Origin: Meira nashicola
Lineage: Eukaryota > Basidiomycota > Exobasidiomycetes > Exobasidiales > Brachybasidiaceae
Assembly: GCA_001600355.1 (NCBI GenBank)
Contig: BCJU01000003.1
Span: 1,430,519 to 1,494,518, forward strand
DNA length: 64,000 nt
Direction: 5' to 3'
Every line of letters begins with the position of its first letter. Position 1 is the stretch's first letter. Shown here in pieces: positions 40,742 to 50,967 of this stretch. The notes below the pieces were generated by a model. It ran no database searches. It was given only the letters and a program-made list of their open reading frames with translations, and was not told the origin of the DNA. A program made the position numbers and the translations under genes.

Positions 40742-43384
40742 TCAGAATTTGGGAGGTTTCCAGTGTCCATCTCCATGGTCGAGATTCTTACGAACGACCT
40801 TGAGAGCATCGATTAAGCGTTCGATTTCTTTTTCAGTTTCTTTTCCTCCGTCCAAAGTGATACTTTCGGTAACACCGGGGAAAGTGGTTGCGCCGTATCC
40901 TAAATAACGTCCAGGTGCAACGCCTAAATGTTGATAGAATGATCTTTCAGATAATCCTTTACCATCGGTAGACAAGAATCCAGTTTCGAACAATTTAGCA
41001 CGTCTGTTGAGCGAGCGAACTCTTGCGAACAATTTGCGTAATTGATGAGAAGGACGTTTGCGTTCCAGAGCTAAACGTGCACCACGATGACCTGAAAAGA
41101 TTTCATCAAGACGTTTTTGTACATCTTGCTTTTCCGCATCAAATGAACGAGCAGACTTTTTGACCTTCACGATTGCATCTTCTAATTTAGAAAGATCAAA
41201 GCGATCGGAAGACACCTTTTGTACTTTTTCTAGATAAGTAGACAAAGTTTCAGCATAAGCAGTCACATTGAAAGGTAAAAAGAGACTTTGACTTGCTCTC
41301 AATGCTAACAAACCAACATATTGGGCTGCAGCATGATGACGGGCAAAACCTTTATCACCAAATTCGCTCATCCAATAGAATGAATCATAGTTGGAATGAT
41401 AATGATAAACGGGATCTGTGTCTGCGCGATCAAAGCCAGAATCCACACTTGCGATACCCAAATGTTGCAGATATGCTGTATAATCTGAACCTGATCCTAA
41501 AGCACCAACGTCTGTCAATTTGATCGTTGTTCCGTTTCCACTTGGATCGGCAACTTCACTAGCAGCTTGGATAATGTAGTCACGCAACGAAGGTGATGCT
41601 TTAGCGGCTAATTGACCACCACGAACGGCAACATCGCAATTCAAAAAGATTGTTGCTTTCTCTTTGAAGAAATCTGCATAATCTTCTGCAGCTTCAGTTG
41701 AACCAACGAGACCGTATTCTTCTGCATCCCAACTGGCGATCAAGATCGTACGAAGTGGTCTCCAACCTCTTTTTACTAAAACTCCTAATCCTTTCACCAA
41801 TTCATGCAACATTGCCGTTCCTGAATTAGGATCACCTGCACCGAAAGTCCAAGCATCACGATGGTTGCTCAAAATAACAATTTCATCCTCCAAGACACCA
41901 GGGATCAATGCATAAGTGTTCCAAATATCTTTTGTTTCGTTGATATCGGTCATTTGATTATCCAATTCGACAATATCAACTGATGGACCAGTCCAATATT
42001 CGGTTACTCCAGGCACAGCTCCTTTGAAGGAAGATGGCAAATCTGCACTCTCAATACCAAGGCCGGTGAGAGAGTGAAGGAATGGCTTTGCGTCCTTGTA
42101 GCTGATTGGTAAGGAAGGAATCTTCGGTAGAGAATCAGCCACTTCGGGGTCCAATCGACTTGCATTACGATAAGAAGGCTTTCCAGGTGTTGAAGGATCA
42201 CCACTGTATATAGAGATTGCCTGAACAGAACCACGTTGAACGGATGAAGGTTGACGAGCAGGGCCGTCAGGGTAGGCGGTAAAGCCGTTTGCTTCAGTCA
42301 CTTGACCATCTTCTTTTGGATCTGTGTAAATGAGTGTTCCAACAGCTCCACGTTCAGCGCTCATGCGAACTTTCAAACCACGGAAGCTTCCACCGTATTG
42401 ACACAAGGTGATCGACCCGGCAATCTTGACTCCTCTCTTTTCCAATTCTTCAAAGTCTTCCTTTGAGCATCTTCCGGCATAGACGATGGGACCTTTAGCT
42501 TTACCCGATTTAGAGTAGCCATGGAAAGTGGGCAAACCATCGATGCTAGTAGGATCTTTTGGCAAAATATCTTCTGTCAACGAAGCACGATAGTAAGGGC
42601 GATCAGTTTCATTTTCTTTGGATAATGTTAAAGAAGAAGAGACTGGATAATTGAGCCAGACATTATAGGTGTCCACCCAAGCTCTTGGTTTGCCCAGAGG
42701 GTTTTTAGGAGCGAAACCCTGTTTGTTCTTTTGATCTTGTCGGGTAGAAGTCATATAATGAATGCTTTGTTCACTTCCTGCATCGAATACGAGGTCATCT
42801 AAATTCTTTGGTAAATCTGCTCCCAAAGATTCTCCCCATTGTTGCAAAACTTGAATGGCAGAATCATAATCAGCGTTTGAGCCTGCTACATGGGTAGTCT
42901 GAGTGTAACCTCTTAGAGCTTCTTTAGCACCTTCTGCTGATGGAACTGCCAAATAGATTTTTTCGATGATTTTCTCTACATTTCTTGGATCCAAGAACTT
43001 TGTGTCTAAACCAGCTTTAAATGCTTCTGCGCTATTTTCTGCAGCAACACGAGCATTATTGAAGAATCCTGAAGTAAAAATGCCAGCCATGCGACCAGGA
43101 CATGGTTTATTGTCGTGGTGGTGATGGTTGAAATTTCCTTTTTGAGGTCGTAAGCCTGCAGAAGTTAATTCGACAGGTAAGTGTTCAGGAAGCATTGGAC
43201 GTACGACATTATAGAAGAATACAGCAGAAAAGATTGCCAAAAAGAATGTTCTAATTCGTTGAGCACGATTTAAACGGCTTGCACGATCAAATACATCGTC
43301 CAAATCATCTTCAGAATTGATTTGTCGAACTTCATGATCGTTTTTTTCCTCCTTAGCCATCAAGATGGCTTTTTCATCATCCAT
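40742..43384 (-). CDS. M28 glutamate carboxypeptidase II-like membrane peptidase
   Basis: The first ATG in frame is 43384 (cgacaaaATGG); the frame upstream has no ATG. 880 residues. Type II membrane layout: ~40 charged cytosolic residues, an anchor helix (RTFFLAIFSAVFFYNVV), then a large lumenal or extracellular part. This has a PA insert (~280-440; 'IVYAGRCSKEDFEEL', 'GAVGTLIYTDP'), the co-catalytic zinc peptidase domain ('HRDAWTFGAGDPNSG', 'SWDAEEYGLVGSTE' with the catalytic Glu, 'LNCDVAVRG', 'YHYHSNYDSFYW') and a C-terminal TFR-like dimerisation domain (from ~710). All zinc ligands I can identify are intact. Homologues include human PSMA and yeast Vps70/Tre1-type proteins; substrate unknown. 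Confidence 0.9.
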   Translation of the reverse strand: MDDEKAILMAKEEKNDHEVRQINSEDDLDDVFDRASRLNRAQRIRTFFLAIFSAVFFYNVVRPMLPEHLPVELTSAGLRPQKGNFNHHHHDNKPCPGRMAGIFTSGFFNNARVAAENSAEAFKAGLDTKFLDPRNVEKIIEKIYLAVPSAEGAKEALRGYTQTTHVAGSNADYDSAIQVLQQWGESLGADLPKNLDDLVFDAGSEQSIHYMTSTRQDQKNKQGFAPKNPLGKPRAWVDTYNVWLNYPVSSSLTLSKENETDRPYYRASLTEDILPKDPTSIDGLPTFHGYSKSGKAKGPIVYAGRCSKEDFEELEKRGVKIAGSITLCQYGGSFRGLKVRMSAERGAVGTLIYTDPKEDGQVTEANGFTAYPDGPARQPSSVQRGSVQAISIYSGDPSTPGKPSYRNASRLDPEVADSLPKIPSLPISYKDAKPFLHSLTGLGIESADLPSSFKGAVPGVTEYWTGPSVDIVELDNQMTDINETKDIWNTYALIPGVLEDEIVILSNHRDAWTFGAGDPNSGTAMLHELVKGLGVLVKRGWRPLRTILIASWDAEEYGLVGSTEAAEDYADFFKEKATIFLNCDVAVRGGQLAAKASPSLRDYIIQAASEVADPSGNGTTIKLTDVGALGSGSDYTAYLQHLGIASVDSGFDRADTDPVYHYHSNYDSFYWMSEFGDKGFARHHAAAQYVGLLALRASQSLFLPFNVTAYAETLSTYLEKVQKVSSDRFDLSKLEDAIVKVKKSARSFDAEKQDVQKRLDEIFSGHRGARLALERKRPSHQLRKLFARVRSLNRRAKLFETGFLSTDGKGLSERSFYQHLGVAPGRYLGYGATTFPGVTESITLDGGKETEKEIERLIDALKVVRKNLDHGDGHWKPPKF

Positions 43385-44444
43385 TTTGTCGTATAAAATA
43401 TCACAAAGAGGATGATGAATTAAATGAAAAGGAAGCACTCTTAAATGAATGCAGCAATTAGTACGTCGCGCTGGGAAAGAAAAAGGACGTGCACGCCGAA
43501 CTGTATTTGTATTCGAAAGTCACATTTCCGTTATGACTTTTATCCCACACTATAAATGCATACAATGATTACCAGAACATCCAGGCAGGCAGCACAATGT
43601 AAGGCTACATTAGGAACGCCAATTATGTATTGACAAAATAGAACATTTGATTACCCTTCATTAAATAATGAAAAACAACAAATAACACACATCAAAAGGA
43701 TAGTCAGCGGGTAAACCAGAGTCATTTGCATCTCTTTAGCGTCAGCATGTTTGACCGCTAACCTAGCGGCACACTTTTCACTCGCCGCTTCGGCCAACAA
43801 ATAAAGTTATGTATCTGCCGCACCTCTCTATATCCCTCAAAATCCGCTTATCACTTTTGCCAAAAAAGACCAACCGCATTGAGTCGCAAAAAGAGGCGAT
43901 TACGCCGTGGCTTGAACTTTTACGCGTTTCCCAACTGCTTTTGGCCAAGCTTACAACCTATGTATGTATGTACAATACAACCTTCAGTCTAACTGCCTAA
44001 GCCTTTTTTTAAATGTCAATCCCGTCCTAACCACAACAAAAGAACAACTGCTTGCGTTCAGGTGCGGTTGGCGGCACAGCGTGTAGACTACATATATGTA
44101 GATTATGTGTGTGTGCAAAGGTTGTCCTTTTTTTTGGCGTTTAACCCGCATGGGCCATTGTTGACTTTATTTTGCTGAATGTGGGATGAGCCATGGCCTC
44201 TCTGATCACCTCATTGTTTTAGTCACATCTCCTCCTGACTAACATACCATCACACAATATAAAAAAGGAGAGGACAAAGCGCTTACCCGAATAAAGGGGG
44301 GCAACTTTGGATCGTAAGAAAACAGTATTTAATAGTAAACAGAGAACAACGATTTTGATTCATCTCTTCTACCACCAACCAATCAATCAAAGCGTCAATA
44401 CTTCGGAACACAACACTCCGCATTTATAGAGTCAATATTCCATC
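43385..44444. other. Long intergenic region upstream of the YPK-type kinase
   Basis: 1.06 kb between divergent genes. A TATA-like run (caatataaaaaa) occurs near 44255-44266, about 185 bp before the kinase ATG. A short TG-rich tract is at 44100-44115. Open frame 43809-44000 shows no motif. The long leader suggests elaborate regulation of the kinase gene. Confidence 0.5.
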
Positions 44445-46302
44445 ATGTCTTGGAAACTAGGTAAAAGTGAGTAATTGAATGAGTATATATATACATATAT
44501 ATGCATATATATTGTGGATGAGCATGATTTTAAACCAATTCTTCTTTTTCCACACAGAATTGAAAGATGGGGCTTTGGGTAACCGATCACCTTCTTTCAG
44601 CAATATAGATCGCAGTGCTACACCTACACCTGCCAGTATCGCAGGAGGAGCTCAGCCACAGCCTAGTGCCAGCACAAGCTCAAATCCTTACAACGGTAAT
44701 ACTGCTTTAGCCTCATCAACTGGTGCACCTATTGCACGTTCTGGTCTCTTGGTCATTCGCGTGGTTGACGCTCGAGGCTTATCTCTGCCTCCCGGTCAAA
44801 ATGTTCCTCCTATGATCGCACGAGCTTTAGCACAAGCAGGTCCAAATGGTGCTTCAATGGCCGGCAGTTTGACTCATGGAAATGGTGGAGCTGGAAATCG
44901 TCAAAGTATGCAACGTAAACAATGTTGGTGGCTACCTTATCTCGTCTTAGAATTTGACAAAAATGAAGTCTTGATTGATGCTTTAGGCGGAGATGTTTCT
45001 GCTCCCGTTTGGATGTACAAAGCGAACTTTGACGTTTCCCGTAATTCAGAAATTTCGCTGCAATGTTATTTACGTTCCGGAGAGGGCCCTGGACAAAGTG
45101 CGGCAAACAAAGATGGACAAGGTGATGATGTGATGGGAATGGGAGATGTCTATTTGGGCGGTGTAAAATTCGTTCCTGATTTTGAAAATCAACGTACAAC
45201 GGATGAATGGTATCCTCTCTCCAGTGGATCTGGACAAGTTCACATTCAAGTATCTTATAGAAGCAGCGAGAAAGGATCTTCGCTGAATATGGACGCTTTC
45301 GAATTACTCAAAGTAATCGGAAAAGGAAGCTTTGGTAAGGTGATGCAAGTTCGTAAGAAGGATACCTCTCGAATTTATGCATTAAAGACGATCCGGAAGG
45401 CACACATCGTTTCCCGATCTGAAGTTACACACACCCTTGCCGAAAGAACGGTATTGGCACAAGTGAATAATCCCTTCATTGTTCCACTCAAGTTCTCCTT
45501 TCAGTCACCTGATAAGCTTTATCTCGTTCTCGCATTTGTCAATGGAGGTGAACTTTTCCACCACTTACAACGAGAAGGTCGATTCAACGAGGAACGCAGC
45601 AGGTTCTATGCTGCTGAACTCTTGTGTGCACTAGAGCATCTACACGGATTCAACGTTGTATATCGCGATTTGAAGCCGGAGAATATTTTACTCGATTATA
45701 CCGGTCATATCGCTTTATGTGATTTCGGCTTATGCAAATTGAACATGGGCGATGATGAAACGACCAACACATTCTGTGGAACACCTGAATATCTTGCACC
45801 TGAATTATTATTAGGACACGGTTACACAAAAGCAGTTGATTGGTGGACTTTGGGTGTTTTGTTGTACGAAATGTTAACAGGATTGCCTCCATTCTATTCG
45901 GAAGATGTGAATGAGATGTATAGAAAGATTTTACAAGATCCATTACGATTTGGTGATGAAGTTTCTCGAGATGCACGTAGCATTTTGATCTTACTTCTCA
46001 ATCGTGATCCAAGCAGAAGATTGGGAACGCACGGAGCTGCAGATATCAAAAATCATGAATTCTTTAGCAAACATATCGATTGGAACAAACTTATGGCCAA
46101 AAAGGTTCAACCGCCTTTTAAGCCAGCTGTCGCATCTGCTGTTGATACGTCAAACTTTGATCCTGAATTCACAAGCGAACAACCTGTTGATTCTGTTGTG
46201 GATGATAGTCATATGTTGAGTGCAACTGTTCAAGAACAATTCCAAGGTTTCAGTTATACGGGAAACGAATTAGGAATGGAAGGAACGAGTTTCCGTGGAT
46301 GA
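44445..46302 (+). CDS. YPK1: AGC-family kinase, Ypk1/SGK-like, two exons
   Basis: Exon 1 (44445-44466, MSWKLGK) joins exon 2 (44558-46302) through a 91-nt intron, giving MSWKLGKKLKDG, the conserved start of fungal Ypk kinases; 588 residues. A Ser/Thr-rich segment leads into a C2-like region (~70-240; 'LLVIRVVDARGLSLPPGQ' and 'WMYKANFDVSRNSEISL'). The kinase domain covers ~270-530: 'VIGKGSFGKVMQVRK' glycine loop, 'YALKTIRKA' Lys, 'YRDLKPENILLD' catalytic loop, 'CDFGLCKL', activation-loop 'TNTFCGTPEYLAPE'. The AGC tail ends with 'FQGFSYTG', the TORC2-phosphorylated hydrophobic motif. In fungi this TORC2-Ypk branch controls sphingolipids, membrane stress and actin. Confidence 0.94.
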
Positions 46303-46532
46303 ACACGCACGCTAAAAGCATTCTTACGATCAACTGATCAGCATACCCCTCCAAAAAATGAGCAAATTCACGCTCAAACTTTTGTTAAATAAGAACCAGA
46401 TTTCATATCAGTCAGTTATCCATTTATCAGTTTGATTTTATTTATTATTTCAAAAGAGTGCAAATGATTAGAATAATAATAGTACATGATGCGGTTGAAT
46501 TTGTCAAAGAGGTGAAGAATTTGATTTATAAA
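46303..46532. other. Convergent intergenic region
   Basis: 230 bp between the 3' ends of the kinase and the RnpA-like gene. AT-rich, no feature seen. Confidence 0.4.
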
Positions 46533-47495
46533 TCACCGAGGAAGCCGAGAAGGTGAACTTTTCCTATTATTAGGACGATTAGTATACTCTTTCGAGAAGC
46601 TTGGATCTCGTTCGTAACGTTTAGCGATTGTTTCTATGATTACAGAGCAAGATTTGATCAAATCTGGCATTGGATCGTCAATGATTTGCTTAGATGGATA
46701 AAAAATGAATGCGAGCGGATCACCAAATTGATCGTAAAAGGGCCATTTGATATTTTTGATTTGTTTGGATTTCAATCCTTGTTGAAATGCATACAATAGT
46801 TTCGTCTTACTTTTATTACGTATAACTGCTCTATTATCGATTGCCTTTTTTCCAGTTATGACGAGAACGGGTAGGTAGGTATGCATAGGTGTATCTAGGA
46901 TAGATGTTATGGAAGCTTTTCCGTTGACCAAAAGAGGCCTTTTGATCAATGAAGATTGTCGATAAGAATGATGAAGATGTGTTTCGTCTTGATTTTCATC
47001 TTCTCTCCAACCAGAAAGTCGTTTTTCTCCGACTACGTTAGGATCTAAATATCGCCTCTTTTCGTGCTTTTCTTTCAATAAGCCCAACGGATAATTTCCA
47101 CTTAAATATTTCGGTCCATCATTGATTCTTTGTAAAAGTTTTGAATTGATAGGTCGTAGAACAAGTCGAAACGATTTACTCGTAAAATTTCTTTGATCGA
47201 TTACACGAGAGCTATACATGTATGGATCCAGCGAAACTCTTGGTAATCGTAACAGTTTGGGTATATTTTCATTTTGCTTTTTCGGTTGTAGAGAAGTATT
47301 TGTTCTGATGCTGTCTTCAATTTCCGCATCATCCTTTTGGAAAGATCGCAAAGTTGAATAACTCCTGAAGTACCATTGTATAGCTGATCGATTGCTTGAA
47401 ACTACCTTTGCCCCATTGGCGATTGTTGAGAATTGCAACCAATGCATGCGGCTAGCATGGAGGATATTGGTGGTCGTGATGTTGAATAGCTTCAT
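46533..47495 (-). CDS. Predicted mitochondrial protein with a bacterial RNase P protein (RnpA)-like region
   Basis: 320 residues. The N-terminus (~1-50) is rich in Ser, Arg, Asn and Thr without acidic residues, a likely mitochondrial presequence. Residues ~105-115 ('TSKSFRLVLRP'), ~208-240 ('LPVLVITGKKAIDNRAVIRN', then KSKTKLLYAFQ) and ~259-292 ('DPLAFIFYPSKQ', later 'DLIKSCSVIIETIAKR') follow the order and pattern of bacterial RnpA: a first strand, the 'KkvgkAVvRNrvKRrlr' RNR motif, and a strand-helix end 'd.Vvi.rp...dl...l..ll'. A ~90-residue insertion separates the first strand from the rest. If real, it could bind mitochondrial RNA, in tRNA processing or another role. It shares a 143-bp promoter with a second mitochondrial RNA-binding candidate. 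Confidence 0.6.
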   Translation of the reverse strand: MKLFNITTTNILHASRMHWLQFSTIANGAKVVSSNRSAIQWYFRSYSTLRSFQKDDAEIEDSIRTNTSLQPKKQNENIPKLLRLPRVSLDPYMYSSRVIDQRNFTSKSFRLVLRPINSKLLQRINDGPKYLSGNYPLGLLKEKHEKRRYLDPNVVGEKRLSGWREDENQDETHLHHSYRQSSLIKRPLLVNGKASITSILDTPMHTYLPVLVITGKKAIDNRAVIRNKSKTKLLYAFQQGLKSKQIKNIKWPFYDQFGDPLAFIFYPSKQIIDDPMPDLIKSCSVIIETIAKRYERDPSFSKEYTNRPNNRKSSPSRLPR

Positions 47496-47638
47496 AACTG
47501 TGGAGCATATTTTTCCGGAACACGGTCAAAACAACGCCAAAAAAAAAGAATAAAAATAAAAAAGCGCCGGCGTCACTAAAAGTTCTTCTTCTCTAATTTC
47601 TTCTTCCTACATTGCGTTTGGACATTATTTTTTTAATC
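47496..47638. promoter_or_regulatory. Short bidirectional promoter of two mitochondrial-type genes
   Basis: Only 143 bp between start codons of two divergent genes, both with predicted mitochondrial presequences. Contains an A-rich run (47540-47565) and no TATA box. Confidence 0.5.
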
Positions 47639-48625
47639 ATGCTGGCGAGCGTTGCTCGTAGAGGTTTGATCAATAATGCTCCCTCATCGATAGCATCGTG
47701 TTCGTATTCGACGAGCAGTGCTAATGTTTATGAGGTAGTATTATCGCGTCTGCCTTCGACAGTTACACATTCAGATGTTCGGAATATTTGTTTCAAGGGA
47801 GATATTGGAAAAATGACAAGTCAAGGAGCTAATTATGAAAGAATCGCAAAAGAAGAAGCAGGAGAAATGTCAATCGAAGATAATAAAGAGTTAACTGGAA
47901 GAAGAACGCAAGATGCCGATAGGTTAAACATTTCTAGGAATATGATTGATATCAAATTTCAAAGAAGTGCTTTTCTTGGTCATAATGGAAAAGCACTCGT
48001 TACATTTAGAACTGAAAAAAGTGCATATGAATTTAGACGTTTAGCAAGCTCAAGCGTCGTAGGAGGATCAACAATTACTGCAATTCTACATCAAGTAGCA
48101 AAAGGAGAACCAACAAATCTTCCTCATTCGGTTAAAATGTTACGTGAAGCTCAAAAACAATCACCAGGTCGTGTTGTACTTTTGAAAGGATTACCATATC
48201 ATCTTGAAGCCGATAGACTTTTACGTATTATAAGGCCAACTTATCCACTCGCTGATGATTTTGAACAAATACGGCGAGAACGATCCAAAAATCAGGAACA
48301 TTCTTTACTTCCAGTGATCAAAATTCGACACGTAACTCCAGTAGAGAGCACTTCGAGCTTTTTGGTTAGATTTCGAACAGTTTCTGATGCTTTGCGTTTT
48401 GTAAGAAGATGGCATAAATCCAGTTGGGATAATTCGAGTGGACTAACAAGATTAACAACTGAGAAGGAAAATGAAAAGAAGAAGAGACAAGATTCAAAGG
48501 GATTGAATGAACAGTATAAAGACGATTTCGAACATGAAAACGAAGATTCAGCTGAGACACAAGAGTCAAAGGTAGAAAAATTATGGAAAATCCCATTGAT
48601 CATTGATGCGATCCTTATGTATTAA
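47639..48625 (+). CDS. Predicted mitochondrial RRM-like RNA-binding protein
   Basis: Start at ATG 47639; the frame is open 27 bp further upstream but without ATG. 328 residues. The N-terminus (MLASVARRGLINNAPSSI) looks like a mitochondrial presequence. Two RRM-like segments: ~35-140, with 'YEVVLSRLPSTVTHSDVRNI' as beta1-alpha1 and 'GKALVTFRTEKSAYEFRRL' as beta3-alpha2; and ~180-265, with 'GRVVLLKGLPYHLEADRLLR' and 'SFLVRFRTVSDALRFVRRWH'. The C-terminal ~60 residues are highly charged (Lys/Glu). I do not recognise a named orthologue; a role in mitochondrial mRNA or rRNA handling is inferred. Confidence 0.7.
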   Translation: MLASVARRGLINNAPSSIASCSYSTSSANVYEVVLSRLPSTVTHSDVRNICFKGDIGKMTSQGANYERIAKEEAGEMSIEDNKELTGRRTQDADRLNISRNMIDIKFQRSAFLGHNGKALVTFRTEKSAYEFRRLASSSVVGGSTITAILHQVAKGEPTNLPHSVKMLREAQKQSPGRVVLLKGLPYHLEADRLLRIIRPTYPLADDFEQIRRERSKNQEHSLLPVIKIRHVTPVESTSSFLVRFRTVSDALRFVRRWHKSSWDNSSGLTRLTTEKENEKKKRQDSKGLNEQYKDDFEHENEDSAETQESKVEKLWKIPLIIDAILMY

Positions 48626-48650
48626 TCAGTATAACATTATTGTAATTCTA

Positions 48651-49436
48651 TCATTTACGACCGCCTCCTACTTCAATAATTGTCTCTAAAAATGCTTTAG
48701 GATCATGAGCGAAGCGACCCAAAAAGAGACCATCAACGCCTTCTTTTAATTTGTCAAATAGACCTGGACCAGCACTTCCTCCGTATAAAATTCTGACTGT
48801 TCCCGATCGCTTTGGTACTTTTGCTCTGATGAGCTTCGTTACTTGAACTACATGATCTGCACTTGCAGGTTCACTCTTTCCGATAGCCCAAACGGGTTCA
48901 TATGCAAGAATGACTTCTTTATCATCATCAATTTTACCTTCACCTTCAAATACGGCAGAAACTTGTTTCCAACATTCTTCTAAAGCGTTTTGAGCGCCAC
49001 CTTCTTTGTTAAGTTCACCGATACAAATAAGAGGAATTAAATTATTTCTTGCTGCACCTTTTGCTTTTTCTACAACCCATTCATCCGTTTCACCAAATAA
49101 TCTTCTACGTTCTGCATGACCCATTTCGATCAACTTTCCACCTGCTTGAGCAATATTTTTTGGTGAAACTTCTCCGGTAAATGCTCCTCCATCTTCGTGA
49201 TGTGCATCTTGTGCACCGATCCAAAGAGGTGCTTTTGCAGAAGTCACTTTTTGTACATAAGGAATGATATGTAAGAAATCAGGAATGATGAAAACATCTG
49301 TTGGTCGATTTAACGTTGGTAAAACCTGTGGAACGGTTTCCAAGATTGTATCAAGATATTTATCATGTTTTTCTTGGTCAAAGTACATCTTGTACGAAAC
49401 GCCAACCAAGCGACGATTACCCTCTGTTGATGTCAT
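48651..49436 (-). CDS. Triose-phosphate-isomerase-like protein (divergent paralogue)
   Basis: 261 residues, complete TIM-barrel length. Catalytic residues are kept: Lys16 (YKM), His107 (GHAERR), Glu180 (AYEPVWAIG), plus the phosphate loop 'RILYGGSAGPG' and 'GLFLGRFAHDP'. But canonical 'GGNWKMN' reads 'GVSYKMYFD', so the active-site Asn before Trp-Lys is Ser. 'GAQNC' reads 'GAQDA' and 'GHSERR' reads 'GHAERR'. Such changes mark TIM paralogues, for example the bacterial tetrulose-phosphate isomerases of erythritol catabolism, rather than the glycolytic enzyme. The likely function is isomerisation of another ketose/aldose phosphate; the glycolytic gene is expected elsewhere. Confidence 0.85.
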   Translation of the reverse strand: MTSTEGNRRLVGVSYKMYFDQEKHDKYLDTILETVPQVLPTLNRPTDVFIIPDFLHIIPYVQKVTSAKAPLWIGAQDAHHEDGGAFTGEVSPKNIAQAGGKLIEMGHAERRRLFGETDEWVVEKAKGAARNNLIPLICIGELNKEGGAQNALEECWKQVSAVFEGEGKIDDDKEVILAYEPVWAIGKSEPASADHVVQVTKLIRAKVPKRSGTVRILYGGSAGPGLFDKLKEGVDGLFLGRFAHDPKAFLETIIEVGGGRK

Positions 49437-49871
49437 TTTTGCTGTTACAATTGTTCTTGTCTATAATATTTAGAGGATGTTTGTTGCATGTATGCTGCTT
49501 GGAAGAAGAAATCAAATGCTGGAAGTCAGCCTTAGTCGCCGTACCCCCGGGCAATTAGTGCGCTTTCAAATCACAAAGAGCTCAGATCAGCCTCAGCCTC
49601 GCCTTTAAAGAGAGAGACTTCTCCACACCCTTCTTTCCTTAAAGCCGCAAAAATTAACGTTAATATTTATTCAATTTTTATTCGCGTCGGACGGAGATTG
49701 TGCGGCGTGCCTATACAATGGAATTACAAAAGTCTAAATCCGTTTAACAAGCTTCGTTCCCTTCCGAAGATGCATGCATGTAAGACGCAATCATCTTTAT
49801 AAAAAGGTATAAAAAGAGATATGATAGGATATTTTTATCAAATTTTCAAAATTACCAATATCCTATAGCAT
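49437..49871. other. Divergent intergenic region TIM-like / LigB dioxygenase
   Basis: 435 bp. TATA-like sequence occurs at 49797-49815 (tttataaaaaggtataaaaa), 57-75 bp upstream of the dioxygenase ATG. A CCCCCGGG patch lies at 49546-49553. No gene. Confidence 0.5.
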
Positions 49872-50967
49872 ATGCTTTGGAATCTGACAGCTGTAATTGC
49901 AGCGATTATTATCCCTTTATATCTCGTTCAGCAACCTAAAATATCATCAATGTCTACAACAACCATTGCACCCGTTTGGATTTTGAGCCATGGCTCGCCA
50001 ATGTCCTTGTTCGAGAAAGATCATCCGGCTCATCAACATTGGATCACAGTAGGTAAAAAGATTCGATCACTTAAGCCAAAAGGAATCGTAATTGTTTCGG
50101 CACATTGGCAAGCCGAACACGATCTTCATCGATCATTAGATGATGGCAAACCATTTGTACAAGTGAATACAAATGAATCCAATCCTCTCATTTTTGACTT
50201 TTATAATTTCCCAAAGCATTATTATGATACTACTTTCCCAACAAAGAATCCAGCTAGCCTCAATCAGCGTGTAATTCAACAGCTAGAAGGAAGCGGATAC
50301 AAAGTACAACAAGTTGACCGAGGAATCGATCATGGCGTTTGGGTACCTCTTAAATCGGCATTCGGGGAATCATTGGAAATTCCACTTGTACAGGTTTCCT
50401 TACCGATCGATCGTGATGCATTAACAGACACGAAAGCTTCTTTAGAATTAGGGAAATCATTAAGACCATTACGCGAACAAGGGTTTTTAATCGTCGGAAG
50501 TGGTCAAGCTGTCCATAATCTGAGAGACTTTTTTACCAACACTCCAGGAGCAGAAAATACATATGGCAAAACTTTTCCACCTGCACTATTCAAAGCTATG
50601 ACGGAAGTTAGTCAAGAAAAAGACGAAGATACTGCTGAGCAATCTCGATGGAAACAAGCAATTCAAATTATCTCTCGAGATGATTATAGAAGAGCGCATC
50701 CAACACCCGAGCATTTATCTCGTGAGTAGATTGTCAAAACTTGCAAATACTTCCAAACAGATTACTAACAACATTGTTCCTCTCTAGCTTTCTTTGTTGG
50801 ACTGGGTGCCGCATATCCACATGAGTCTGGTGTACTCGATTTCGAGCTGAAACAAGGCAGTATGGTATGGTGAGTTGGACATGAAATTGAAAAAGTAGAA
50901 CTTTATCCGAGGCTGACAATCTCCTTTCTGATGCAGGGATATGTATCGTTATGGTGTATCAGCTTGA
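49872..50967 (+). CDS. LigB-type extradiol dioxygenase (4,5-DOPA dioxygenase-like), three exons
   Basis: Exons 49872-50721, 50788-50869 and 50937-50967 give 320 residues; read without splicing the protein would stop early at 50729. The first 26 residues are hydrophobic (LTAVIAAIIIPLYLV), suggesting a membrane anchor or signal; an internal ATG at 49950 (MSTTTIAPVW) gives the family's usual soluble start. Class III extradiol features: 'ILSHGSPM', 'IVIVSAHWQ', 'VDRGIDHGVWVPLK' and, from the spliced exons, 'HLSPFFVGLGAAYPH'. The histidines fit the Fe/Zn-binding set. Fungal homologues cleave catechols, including DOPA in betalain pigment synthesis; here the catechol substrate is unknown. Confidence 0.9.

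Noticed and set aside
50722..50729. Early stop of the dioxygenase at 50729
   Set aside because: The stop lies in a GT-AG intron; splicing restores the conserved HLSPFFVGLGAAYPH end.
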